A stretch of DNA of 64,000 bases from Megalopta genalis (taxonomy: Eukaryota > Arthropoda > Insecta > Hymenoptera > Halictidae): the NCBI RefSeq assembly GCF_051020955.1, contig NC_135013.1:29963302-30027301 (forward strand), written 5' to 3'. How positions within the stretch are numbered: position 1 is the stretch's first letter; each line of letters begins with the position of its first letter. Made by a program: the position numbers and the translations under genes. Positions 24,530 to 34,935 of the stretch are shown one piece after another. A model generated the notes under the pieces. It ran no database searches and had not been told where the DNA came from. It saw only the letters and a list, made by a program, of their open reading frames with translations.

Positions 24530-25587
24530 GGTACAATAAAAATCCCTATATCCGAATATTTATCTTTACAATATTCTGGTATCCAAAAATGTTTACATAA
24601 TAGAATGTATCGGTACCTGAACGTTACAAAAATATGCCTCCAAACAAGAAAGTCTCTATTATAGCTCGATCAACTGCTGACAAAAACGAGATACAACAGG
24701 AAACGGTTTGCATTCCGTTTCACTCTCACCAATTCCATTTTGTTCCGGCTAAAAGCATCGGCGAATATTTTCGCCATCGGTGCAGAAAATGGCCACCGCG
24801 GTTTATTTCGAAGGCGGACGAAATCCACGTAGGGCCGTCCCGTCGCCGTGGATGCACGCATCGAAATTGGATCCGATCGGCACCAGCGTCGACATTTTAA
24901 TGGCCGGCCGACGTGTGCGACTTCACCCGTGAAATACGGGAACGTAACACCGTAACCCGGTGGAAACGCGTGGGCACGCGATATACTTCATAGCTGTTGG
25001 GCTGCCCTTGCCTCGCCGCGTCCTCGATCGCAGGATTTACAAGCCGTCTTCATCGCGGCGGGCCGGAGCGGCCCGGAGCGGCGCATGTTGTCTCGTTAAG
25101 CCGCGTCTACACACGGCCGCTTGTTCCCTATGTATCGAAGTAAATGGATTGGCTACAAGACTTTCTTCTGGGCGCACTACCGTGTCACGGGGCCCCGGGG
25201 ATAAAGTCGACCGATACCGAAGCGGACCGAGACCGGGAACGACGCTTTTCCCATCGAGCCTATCGGCGATGTTATCTACGCGGGCTGGCTGTTCACCAAG
25301 ACAAAGAGACCTGATTAATCTTCGGTTTGACCCACGTGCCGACCGGATGCAGCGTAACCGGGATGCAACGTAACGGTTTTCGCCGATCCGCGGTGCAGAA
25401 ACCCGGCTCCCTCGAGGAGCCCGCGCCGCGGCGTCGCACATTCGTGCGTTCAAATCAAGAGATCAATGTTCTTTTTTTGTTTTTTATAACATAATCGTGA
25501 TCTGCAGACTTTATTCAGACGTAATCTATTTAAAAAGGAACAAAGGGCGACCCTCAACAGCCAGGAAACGCGTTAGACAACGATCTA
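24530..25587. other. Unique stretch with CpG-rich block
   Basis: CpG-rich at 24780-25450. Overlapping frames of 137 codons (plus, 24960-25373) and 138 codons (minus, 25037-25453) have no recognisable domain and are typical of CpG-rich non-coding DNA. Confidence 0.4.
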
Positions 25588-25791
25588 CAGTAATGTCTCC
25601 CGAATTGACGCTCAGATTGTTCACAGAAATGGATAGTTCGGGAAGAGGAGATACGATTATTCGAGCCTTGCGGTTCGTTTTCATAATGACGAATTGTCAA
25701 CAACTATAAAAACGAGCTGCAGGGCTCGAATAATCTACCAAATTGTTCATTTTTGTGGACAATCTGAGCGTCAATTGGGGAGACATTACTG
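25588..25791. mobile_element. Family B foldback MITE, full copy
   Basis: A 204-bp near-palindrome. Left end CAGTAATGTCTCCCGAATTG; right end read inward CAGTAATGTCTCCCCAATTG. Arms then share ACGCTCAGATTGT, GAAATGGA, GATTATTCGAGCC and CTGCAGGGCTCG-type blocks, joined by a short loop near ATTGTCAACAA. No coding capacity. Best reference copy of the family in this window, with the loop just right of its centre. Confidence 0.92.
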
Positions 25792-25826
25792 CACTCGTCT
25801 TTATTTTCTCAAGCATTTATCTGTTA

Positions 25827-26020
25827 CAGTAAACATTCTCCCTAATTTCCCTTCAGCTTGTAAACAAAATAGAGCAATTTGGGAGAATTTACTATAATTC
25901 AATTAGGAATCTCGTGGCTTATTTTTATAGTTGCCGATTGCCAACGATCATAAAAACGAAATGCAAGGCATGAACAATCCTACCTCCTCTTCCCGTATCG
26001 TCCACTTTTCGTCGAAAATT
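25827..26020. mobile_element. Family B foldback MITE, diverged copy
   Basis: Starts CAGTAAACATTCTCCCTAA and contains AGCTTGTAAACAAAAT, GGAATCTCGTGGCTTATTTT, ATAAAAACGAAATGCAAGGC and CCTCCTCTTCCCGTATCGTCC. It appears to include a second copy of the GGGAGAATTTACT end internally (25880-25893), so it may be a composite. The right end is lost. Confidence 0.75.
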
Positions 26021-26639
26021 AATTAGTTTAGCAGTTACGATTATTGTTGATTTTCGTATTGTCCGGCGAACGCACGGTTCCCCCGTGTGTCGAGGATACG
26101 ATCGTGACTAACCACAGTTTGTCAATTTCCTTATCGAAATAATCTGCTCGACGAATTTTAGAAAATTGAAAGTAAAGAAACGCTCTACGCTCCGCCAGCT
26201 CCGCGAAGATTACAGAACCAGTTTCGATACTTAGATAGTAGATACAAATGTCCCGAGATAGTGGAAATTAATTATTTACTGCGCCGAGGATGTTTAATGT
26301 TCTCGAAGGAGGTATTTATGTATTTGCGTATCGTTTGCAACGAATCGATAAGATCCGAAGGGAAAAAATGCCAGAAGTGATTGAAACTCGCTGTTGCACG
26401 ATCGCTAATGAATCGAATAACATGCTTAATTAGAGTACGAGTTTATTCTCAATCTGACTGTCGGTCGCCTGACCTGCTTGTGTCACGTTGAATGAGAACG
26501 ATATGTGTCAGGTTTATTCGATCTGCGACGTAATTTGTTTCAGAACGCAGTACGACGTGTTTCAGTTTCAGAAGAATGTGAAATCATATTGCCCAAAATG
26601 TGTCTCTTTGATGTGACATTTTTAATCGGCTCTAAAAAG
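26021..26639. other. Unique stretch
   Basis: Mixed composition with no supported gene. GGATGTTTAATGTTCTCGAAGGAGGTATTTATG at 26288-26321 resembles GGATATTTAATGGCCTTGAAGGAGGTATTAATG-like sequence at 24121-24152, a possible minor dispersed repeat. Confidence 0.4.
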
Positions 26640-27288
26640 GTTAATATATAATAAAATTACATAGAAATTTTATCTTTCTTATCTTCGTAATGAAAATTTA
26701 TAAGTTGATATCCTAATTCTTAAGAGCTCTTTGATGGACATTTAGTGCAAAATGATATGTATATATAATATATAAACATATAATAGTTACATAGGAATTC
26801 CTATATGTAAGATTTATATATAATTATACATATTATATTATAGATTATATTATATATTACATATTGTATTGTAGATTATATTATATATTACATATTATAT
26901 TGTAGATTATATTATATATTACATATTATATTGTAGATTACATTATATATTACATATTATATTATTGATTATATTTCATATTATATATTACATATTATAT
27001 TATATAGAGTATAATATATATTACATATTATATTGTAGATTATATTATATATTACATATTATATCGTAGAGTATAATATATATTACATGTTATATTATAG
27101 AGTATAACATATATTGCATATTATATTGTAGATTATATTATATATTACATATTATATATATAATATCAGTTTACACTAAATGCCCATCAAAGAGATCTTA
27201 AGCCTTAGAATTTCAATTTATAAATTTTCATCACGAAGACAAGAAAGTTAAGACTCCTATGTAACTATTAACATACATATCAACATAT
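26640..27288. repeat. Foldback structure around AT-rich minisatellite
   Basis: Inverted arms of about 130 bp: left 26640-26770 (TATCTTTCTTATCTTCGTAA, GAAAATTTATAAGTTGATAT, CTCTTTGATGGACATTTAGT) and right 27165-27288 (ACTAAATGCCCATCAAAGAG, ATTTATAAATTTTCATCACG). The arms are roughly 85 percent alike by eye. Between them is a 400-bp array of a unit of about 32 bp, ATTATATTGTAGATTATATT plus ATATTACATAT. The left arm's inner end reads GTATATATAATATATAAACA. Likely an old foldback transposon whose centre expanded. Confidence 0.85.
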
Positions 27289-28624
27289 GTATTATACATA
27301 CATATAAAATACGCAAAAAAGTGTTAACAGAAAAGCACAGCAAACGAGTACTTGCGCACCCATTGTCCCGCGAGCGAGCTCCAAACAGCTGCAAAAAAGA
27401 AAGGTTCCGATTCCGCTTCATTTATCCGCGGTGTCCCGACTTGTTGGACGACGCCGGCCCCGCGGCGTCGAGTTCGGAAAATTCGTGGCCGCGTTCCACG
27501 AAATTTTCGTGGACACTGGCGTAGGCTCATCCGGTATGCGACATGCGTGCCGGAATATAGGGATTCCTGGTCTGTCCGAAACGAGAATTCCGTGAATTAC
27601 GTCTAGAATCAGAGCTACTCAGATGGATGCCCGAGGAATATCAATGACGGGCGCACACGGCTTCCCGATGCCTTTTACCGGAGCCGCGTTTGTCGCGCAA
27701 CGCTAAAAAAAAGAGGCGGCTTCCCGACGGCTTGCGCTTTTCTTTTTCGGGAGGTGCTAATCCGCCGGTCGAAAGAAGAAGGAACGCGGTGCCGACGCGA
27801 CGGCCATGACGGATAACGCCGCTCCTACGGCGAGACCGGCATTGTTAACGATCCCGTCTCCCGTTAATTAAGATTCAAAGGACTCGCGATCGAAACAGTA
27901 GCCGGCTGCATAAACTTAATTACGATGAAACCCGCGGAGGAGAGAGACGGCGCGCGGGCGCGCGCTCGCGATGTTTATCCGAGTAAATAAATTCCCGTTA
28001 ACTGGATTTATTAATCAGCCACGCACATACAACGCCGTGACCGTTAGCCGGCGAGCCTCGGCGGCACGCGGACACCGGTCGCCGGGACCCGCAAAACCGC
28101 GGCGAATAATTGCCGTTTTTCCACGATATTTACGCGAGCCATCGCGCGACATTAAAATAATTGCGCCGCTCATTATCGGCAATCGTGTTCCGCGGGGCCA
28201 CGGCCGCCGGGGGTCACGAACACGGCGCTCGCCTGATGCCGGAAAACGATGCATCGTGACTTCGATGGCCTGCGTCGACCGACCCTGCGAAGGCCCTCCG
28301 TCCTTTCCAAGGATTTCGTGTGCCCGCGCTAAACGGACAGCGAAGAAGACAGCAGGCTGCCATGGATACTGCTATCGGGGATTTGCAAAATTCGAGGGAA
28401 AGTATTTTAGTGTTTTAGTCGTTCCGCGGTGAACTAGTTCCTTCGTCTCCGAAGTATTCAAATCGTTTAGGCCAGTTTTGAAAAAGTTGCAGCGTTTTTT
28501 AAGTGTACGAGTCGTTATATAGGCGTAGGATTAGCACCGGGGAAATTTACAGCGATCCGAAATGTGGCATTTCCGGGAGAAATTGGTGTACTTGTTTACT
28601 CGCTATACATACGTAGATTCTCTG
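27289..28624. other. CpG-rich unique block
   Basis: Very CpG-rich at 27350-28440. The plus-strand frame at 27971-28432 (153 codons) is one of the longest in the window, but it is Arg/Pro-rich, overlaps a long minus-strand frame, and matches no family I know. No gene called. Confidence 0.4.
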
Positions 28625-28830
28625 CAATTGTGCCTCGGTTTCTAATCGAAAGTGGACAATTTGAGAAGAGGAGACAGGATTATTTGGGCCTTGTAGCTCG
28701 TTTTTTTTTATAATTGTTGACAATCGGCGAATATAAAAACGAGCCGCGTGGCTCGAATAATCGTATCTTCTCTACCCTAATTGCTCACTCTTGTTTACAA
28801 GCTGAGGAACAACTAGAGAATATTTACTGT
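28625..28830. mobile_element. Family B foldback MITE, diverged copy
   Basis: AAAGTGGACAATTTGAGAAG, GAGGAGACAGGATTATT and TTGTAGCTCGTTTTT on the left; ATATAAAAACGAGCCGCGTG, GCTCGAATAATCGTATCTTC and GAGAATATTTACTGT on the right. The left terminus is degenerate. Confidence 0.85.
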
Positions 28831-28978
28831 ATCTTGAAATATCGCCGAAATGTCTCACGGATCATTTTCTTTTATTTGTTTATTACGTTGATTCTGAAAC
28901 GCTGTGTCGTAGAATAACAGAGACAACGTTCATTATTATTATTATAGCAAAATCGAAGTTGATAAGACGAAATGCGAA

Positions 28979-29723
28979 AGATGGCTTCAAATTAGCTCAG
29001 AAATTATTGTCGAACTCGGTATAAATTTTTTAGCATATCTGGGTGGGCGAGTAATGTCAGTCACCCTTATCACGGGGGTGAACTATCCCAAATGGTTGAA
29101 ATGTATATTTAAAAGACTTGCATCTCGATAATCAAGACTAATATTATTCGTAACACCATTTTCAAGAAATAATCTTTACTTGAATTTGCATTCGACTCGT
29201 ACGACAAACGAAGTGCATTAATCGGGTTTGGTGCACCCCTCAGTAAATGTGAGCGGTCACAAAGCTGTTAATTTGTCATCGCGCAATAATTTGTTAGCAT
29301 CAAACGTGAGGTTTATTAACGCTAGATTTACGAAGCACAAAAATCATCTGTTTTATATTAGTTTACGAAAGTAAGACAATAAAATATTTATTTCGATTTT
29401 TAACAAGCGTTATCGTAACATTTAATTGTGACTAAATAATTTAAGTAACATATAAATTGAATAAATAACATTTAATTGTAACTAAATGATTTAAATAACA
29501 TATAAATTGAATAAATAACTCATTTCACGATACAAGCAATCGCAAATTAAATAATCAGCGACCCGCCATTTTGACGGGTTCCCTAAATCTAGCATTAAAA
29601 ATTTCACAAATCATCGCACAGTTTCGAGTCTTCTAAATGTACAATTCAACGATTAGGGATAGTTTTAACAAATGAAATTTACATCGAGTTCGACAGCAAT
29701 TTTTCATCTAATTTTCAGCCATC
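28979..29723. mobile_element. Inverted-repeat element with nested TTAA element
   Basis: Ends are inverted repeats of about 50 bp: left GATGGCTTCAAATTAGCTCA then GAAATTATTGTCGAACTCGG; right read inward GATGGCTGAAAATTAGATGA then AAAATTGCTGTCGAACTCGA. The interior is non-coding and contains the element at 29320-29594. About 470 bp is left when the nested element is removed. Superfamily unknown. Confidence 0.75.
29320..29594. mobile_element. Family D TTAA-flanked MITE
   Basis: A 275-bp element with TTAA on both sides (29316-29319, 29595-29598) and inverted ends CGCTAGATTTACG and TGCTAGATTTAGG (right end read inward). It contains an internal duplication of ACATTTAATTGT(G/A)ACTAAAT at 29419-29500. 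TTAA flanks suggest piggyBac-like mobilisation. A degenerate relative lies at 13378-13560. Confidence 0.78.
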
Positions 29724-30409
29724 CTATAAACATCGAAGACTGTCTCCAGCCCGAAATATGAAAAAAGAAACACGCCTCTTTTATTCTTCGGTCCTCCGTG
29801 CCATATCCGTGAACCAAAGCAATCGATGGCGGACACCTAAAAAAACCTATCATCGGTTACCATGAAATCGTCAAAAGCGTCCGCCGTCGCAAGAGTCCGA
29901 TGCCAGCCAGAAAGAATGTTCGCCCGATTCGAAAAGCCAAATTGAACTAATCTTCCAGGAACAGAGCGGCCGGGACCGATACGAATCGGCAAGAGGGTGG
30001 TATGGGGTGGGGTGGGGATAGAAGGAATCGGGTCGCGCGTCCCCAGGTTTTTCTCAGGGCGGCTGGATGCCGGCGTGTTCGCAGCCGAGAAAGAAGACGT
30101 ACGAGGCGCTGGCGATCCTGTCTAATTGTGAGGGGTCTCGGTGGTCGCGCGCGACAGATGCCATGAAGAGGCGCCTGGCTCTGTTTTCTGGGAAGGAGGA
30201 AGGCTCGGCCCCGTGGTCCTCGGGACGACGGTGATCGGCGAACGAGCAGAAAAGGGGCTTCGATATTTATAGTGGCGCTGTGGTCCGGGGGAAACCGGCA
30301 AAAACTGCGGCCGATCCGCGCGCGCGCGCGGTCCTGAAATAACAGGTTGGCTCGACGCGCGGGCCCGGCTGACGGCCGCGCGACCGGCAGACCCTATCTC
30401 TCGTGTACG
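29724..30409. other. Unique stretch
   Basis: Becomes GC-rich after 29980, with a GGGGTGGGGTGGGG run at about 30003-30016 and a (GC)n run at 30317-30329. A minus-strand frame of 133 codons (30122-30523) lacks a recognisable domain. Confidence 0.4.
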
Positions 30410-30660
30410 CAAGAACCCCTGAAGAGGACGAAGAGACGAGTCCCGAGTCCCGGAGGCCTCGGACACAAGTGGAAAATGGGGAAGAGAGGAGGCGGGCGCA
30501 GAAGTGCCGCAGAAGAAGACCAAGAGAAAGCCGAAGAATGTGGAAGACGACGCGGGGAAAGATGAAAAAGGTAGAGGAGGAAGACGAAGAGGCGAAACAA
30601 GAGATGGACGAGCCGAGCCGAAGGGCGGAGGAGGGAGAGGACGAGTGGTCCAGCTTGTAG
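30410..30660. repeat. Polypurine-biased tract
   Basis: About 250 bp in which the plus strand is strongly purine-rich (GAGGACGAAGAGACGAG-type). It gives Glu/Arg/Lys-rich open frames in two plus-strand frames, typical of compositional bias rather than a protein. Confidence 0.75.
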
Positions 30661-31009
30661 AAGGAGCGGGTTTCTATTTATATCGCGTCACCGTGCATCA
30701 AAGGTCCTGCGAGTACGCTAGCCTGCCTCGGGATGCCTCCTCCCCTTTTTCCATCCTACTCCTCATATGTTTCCACTGGTTTGACTTTTTTCACGGCATT
30801 CGATGATCGCCGTAGACGTAATCCCTCGCTACCGTGTCCCACGAAAATCGCTCGACGGACCGTTTTGTTCGCCGGACGACTCTGTCGGCCGCCTTTCACG
30901 ATTTCCTGTCGGAGATCGTTTTTTGGGTTAGGCTTGTGCGCACGCGTTTATGCAAATTGCCGTTATCGAACTCTTTTATTATTTTACCCTCTTATATTAT
31001 ACTTTATAT
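30661..31009. other. Unique stretch
   Basis: Mixed to pyrimidine-rich sequence with overlapping frames of 70-100 codons and no recognisable domain. Confidence 0.4.
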
Positions 31010-31450
31010 TTTACGCTTGATGATGTACATTGTATTTTATACTTAATAATATACTTTGTATTTTATACTCGATAATATTATGCTTTATATTTTATACTTA
31101 ATAATATCATATTTTAGATTTTATGCTTAATGATATTATACTTTAGATTTGATGCTTAATAATATTACACGTTGTATTTTACACTTAATAATATACTTTG
31201 TATTTTATACTCGATAATATTGTACTCTCTATATTTTATACTTAATAATATTATATTTTAGATTTTATGCTTAATGATATTATACTTTAGATTTGATGCT
31301 TAATAATATTATACCTCTTATATTTTACATTTAATAACATTATACTTTAGATTTTATACTTCATAATATTATACTTTAGATTTTATGCTTAATAATATTA
31401 TACCTTATATTTTACAGTTAATAATATTATACTTTGGATTTATTACTTAA
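31010..31450. repeat. TACTTTATATTTTATACTTAATAATAT minisatellite
   Basis: About 14 units of 28-32 bp, each of the form TTATACTTTA(T/G)ATTTTATAC followed by TTAATAATA. Two longer blocks (around 31080-31190 and 31230-31320) share the same variant order, so multi-unit segments were duplicated. Confidence 0.93.
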
Positions 31451-32102
31451 ATGCTGTTGCATTGTAAAAGATTTTATTGGACACACGCTACGCTAATACT
31501 AAATTCTATTAAACCCTTATGAATAACATGTTATTAATTATTTGCACAGTAATTTCTAAACCGTTATTGCTAGAACAGCTAAATGTTTTATTTGCATCTT
31601 TAGTTTTCTAACGTTCTCAAAGAATTACACAACTTATTCTTGTATACAAATACACAACCTAATTTCAACGATTATTACCATAAAACATATAAATGGGAAC
31701 AGCATTTCCTATTCTTTTTATGGATCGAAAGAATGATTTCCTAAAATAACAACCAAAAATATAATATAATTCACAACATACTCTAAAAGTTCTATCAAGA
31801 CATTGCACAACAGGCTTACATTATTCAGTTAAAGTCTTTAAACAAAAAACACTCTCTAAAAGCGTCCAACATATTTTTATCAAGACTTTCAGCAATTTTT
31901 ATCACAATACAAAAATAATCTTGAATAAAGGAATTTACTAAATCTTTTCTTAAGAAAGGATCTTCGTAATTTCAACAATTCGCAAACAGATATTTCAAGA
32001 CCGGTCATTTTGACCATCACAGTATTAAATAATTTCGTACAAAGTAATGTGGATTCGGTTTCACGAACTAGTAATAATAGGCAACGAGCGGTTGACGCGG
32101 TA
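31451..32102. other. AT-rich unique stretch
   Basis: AT-rich with no repeat structure and no supported gene. A minus-strand frame of 80 codons (31889-32131) runs into the next element and is not considered coding. Confidence 0.4.
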
Positions 32103-32106
32103 TTAA

Positions 32107-32379
32107 CCCTAGAAAGATAACCATATGACAATGTACGTAAAAGATAACCATACGCTTCAGAGGCGCATGCTTTTCTAAGGCGTCAATTTTATACTAACAA
32201 TGGATATTTATTTAAGTTAATCTAGTCATTTTAAAGGTTTGGCATTATTGTAAAAATAAAATGCATTTATATTATATTTTAAGTAATTTTAAACTTAAAT
32301 CACTAGACCTCTATGAAAAATTAGATAGCAATATGTTTATTTCGCAGGCGCCTCTGCGACGTAGGTTATCTTTCTCGGG
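32107..32379 (+). mobile_element. piggyBac-type MITE, copy 1
   Basis: A 273-bp element flanked by TTAA (32103-32106 and 32380-32383). The left end is CCCTAGAAAGATAACC and the right end, read inward, is CCCGAGAAAGATAACC. The first 13 bases equal the known terminal repeat of the moth piggyBac transposon (CCCTAGAAAGATA). Internally AGGCGTCAATTTTA reads on the other strand as TAAAATTGACGCCT, close to the piggyBac subterminal repeat. No transposase remains. Copies in the opposite orientation lie at 37076 and 60378. Confidence 0.93.
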
Positions 32380-32383
32380 TTAA

Positions 32384-33609
32384 AGAAGATCCCGAAGAGG
32401 ACATCCGAGACGAATCCGAAAGCACATCGAGCGTGCGGCATCGATTAATCCGCTCTCTTCAGCGTGTTCCATTTCATCCGCTCCGAAACCGGATAGGATA
32501 TTTAAATGGCCCGAATCCTCGAGCCGCGGATTCGCCAAACCAGGATCCAGCCGGGCGTCGATCGCGATCCATCCGCCTCGATCCGCGCGTAGATCCCCCG
32601 CGGACGGTTCATCGCGCGGATGTCAAAACTATACGGCGATAAGTCTCTGGAAAATCACGGCAGCTGCGGCACGGCTGCAACCGGCGCCGTTCGTCTTTCA
32701 CTCGCGAGCGGGCTCGGTTGCACGCGGTCATTGTGTGCAAATAACGACAAACCACTTGTTTCTTTGGATCGTGCCGCGGCGGAGCCGGTCCCAGTCGGCT
32801 CGCGCAGCCAATCTCGTGCCTCTCGTTAACAGTTCCTTCCGATTTCGCGCTTCTATTAACAGGAATCCGGAGGGAGGGGGGAGGCGTCCGATCGTCCCCT
32901 AATCGGGACGATCGACTTCACTTTCCTCGATTTATTACCCCCCTCCCCCCGGCGTTCGATACTTTTGCTTTCTTCGCCTTGGCGATCGTGGAAAATGGCG
33001 CTGATCGAGCGTGCTGAGGATTCATGGATTTGCCCAAGACAAAGGTGAATTCTTTGTTAACCTTGCTTCACACCTGTTCGGACCTCGAAAATAGGTACAT
33101 TAAATACCCTTCGATTTTTCAATCAATTTCGCTTATTCTTTGCTTCGATCGATTACACGTTGATCACTATTTTTTGTATTTTAAGCTCTTGATCGACGAT
33201 TTCTTCGCAGTTACGTTAATCGGCATTTCTTCTTTCTTCTTAATTTAACAATTTTTGCTTTTTCTATGTCTTTGTTTATCATACTTTCATTCCGAGGTTT
33301 CGATAAGAATCGAGTATTGCCACGATTTAGAAGTAATAAATAACATTCCTGATTAATAGATTAGGCGTGCAATCAACGTCACGAGTCTGACTTGTTACAG
33401 TGCAAGGAATTTTCGGTAATTATGGTTTAAAATTGCCGAGATCACAATAAAAATGACAGCAAGTGATTTAAATAAATGCAATCTCTCTTATTTCAAAGCG
33501 TTGCAGTTTTATTAAATCGACACTATTTCTGATACAATTTTACAAAGTTATTTATTTACATTTCTAGTGTTAATAAAATATTAATTAAGTATTGATGAAG
33601 CATTAATTA
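32384..33609. other. Unique stretch, CpG-rich then AT-rich
   Basis: CpG-rich at 32384-33020, with a GGAGGGAGGGGGGAGGCG tract near 32870 and a mirrored CCCCCCTCCCCCC near 32937. No domain-bearing frame. AT-rich afterwards. Confidence 0.4.
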
Positions 33610-33686
33610 TTATATATATTATACATTACATATAATATATAATATTATTGTATTACTATTAATATATAATAATTATATTATATAAA

Positions 33687-33727
<41 letters not shown>

Positions 33728-33835
33728 TAATATATATTACTAATAATAATATATTATTACTAATATATAATATATAATATTATTTTATTATTATTATATA
33801 TGTACACATATAAATATTATTATATATATTATCAT
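33610..33835. repeat. AT-rich microsatellite cluster
   Basis: Mixed TATA/TAA repeats with about 13 copies of ATA at 33684-33725 and many small palindromes of TAATATATTA type. Confidence 0.9.
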
Positions 33836-34659
33836 AACAATAAAAACTCAAGCAAAAGCATAACCTTTAGGCCCATTGCCTCCAGGATTCGGTAGGTTTA
33901 ACGTAAACAGCACGCCCCGTCGAAGAAACAATAAAAAAAATCGGATGTTTCCAGGCATGCGACAAAAACACGTGTTTCCATGTAGATCCACGATCGAACA
34001 AGAGCCGAACCGGCGAGCTACCATTTCCCATGGCTAACGAAAGGGTACGTCGCGCCGTGTCGAATCCGCGAGAGCGTGCCGTGAGAGATTTCTTCCGGCC
34101 GGCTAATCATTAGCGTTTTCTAATCGCGTGAACGTGACATCGGTAGAGGCAGTCGAGCAACACGGTGCGTGGTTAACGAGTACGCCACGTTCGAAGTGTT
34201 AACACGTAGCCTGTGGCGCTAACAATGGGTTAACTGTAACCGCGGGCAAGGTTTCCACGGTTCCTCGTGCTTTTCTACGGCCGCGCACAAGCGACAAGGC
34301 AGCGCCGCGACGCGACGCGCCGCGCCGCGTTTCCTCTCGTTGTTGTAAAGCGAAATGAGTGGCCCCAGGTGAATGCACTTCTGACAATTTATTTTCGCCC
34401 CGGCTAATGGCAGCAGGGAGTGCAACAGTAATGCGCACACCTCGCGCGCGCGCGGGAACGCCGAGTTCTTGATCCCCCGTTGCACAGGATGTCTCCTAGC
34501 GACATACTTGTCCTTTCATACTTGCGAAAACGCTGGGAGACCGGTGGTGCGTTTACGGTCCGACGATGCATTTAGGCGGCGATGAAAGCGTTTGAGAAAT
34601 AGCGAGGCTTAGCAGAATATGAAACGGTTTTATTTTATATTAAATTACAAGAAATTCTA
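33836..34659. other. CpG-rich unique block
   Basis: CpG-rich, with CGACGCGACGCGCCGCGCCGCG at about 34309-34330 and a (CG)n run near 34444. Two overlapping minus-strand frames of 79 and 88 codons without a recognisable domain. Confidence 0.4.
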
Positions 34660-34799
34660 CCCAATTCACCCTTTCGAAAAATCTCCCTTTTGGCTCGTTT
34701 TTATAGTATATTTTTTTAATATATTTTATATTTATATATATATATATATATAAAATATACTATAAAAACGAGCCAAAAGGGAGATGGGAAGGAGATAGG

Positions 34800-34843
<44 letters not shown>

Positions 34844-34935
34844 TATATATATTAGTTATCTATAGATTTCTCTGCATTCCAAATTGTCCATTGTGCACAA
34901 TCTGAGCGTCGATCAAGGAGAATTTACATTGGAAA
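34660..34935. mobile_element. Family B foldback MITE invaded by (TA)n
   Basis: Left arm TCTCCCTTTTGGCTCGTTTT plus TATAGTATATTT; right arm ACTATAAAAACGAGCCAAAA plus GGGAGAT. The loop holds a (TA)n tract, and a second (TA)n tract (34804-34838) splits the right arm. The end CACAATCTGAGCGTCGATCA plus AGGAGAATTTAC confirms the family. Confidence 0.85.

Noticed and set aside
27971..28432. 153-codon plus-strand frame
   Set aside because: Same reasoning: CpG-rich, Arg-rich and unrecognised, with an overlapping opposite frame at 28015-28254.
30403..30660. Glu/Arg-rich protein of 85 residues resembling a coiled coil
   Set aside because: It reflects a purine-biased tract; the next frame is similarly open and charged, indicating compositional bias.
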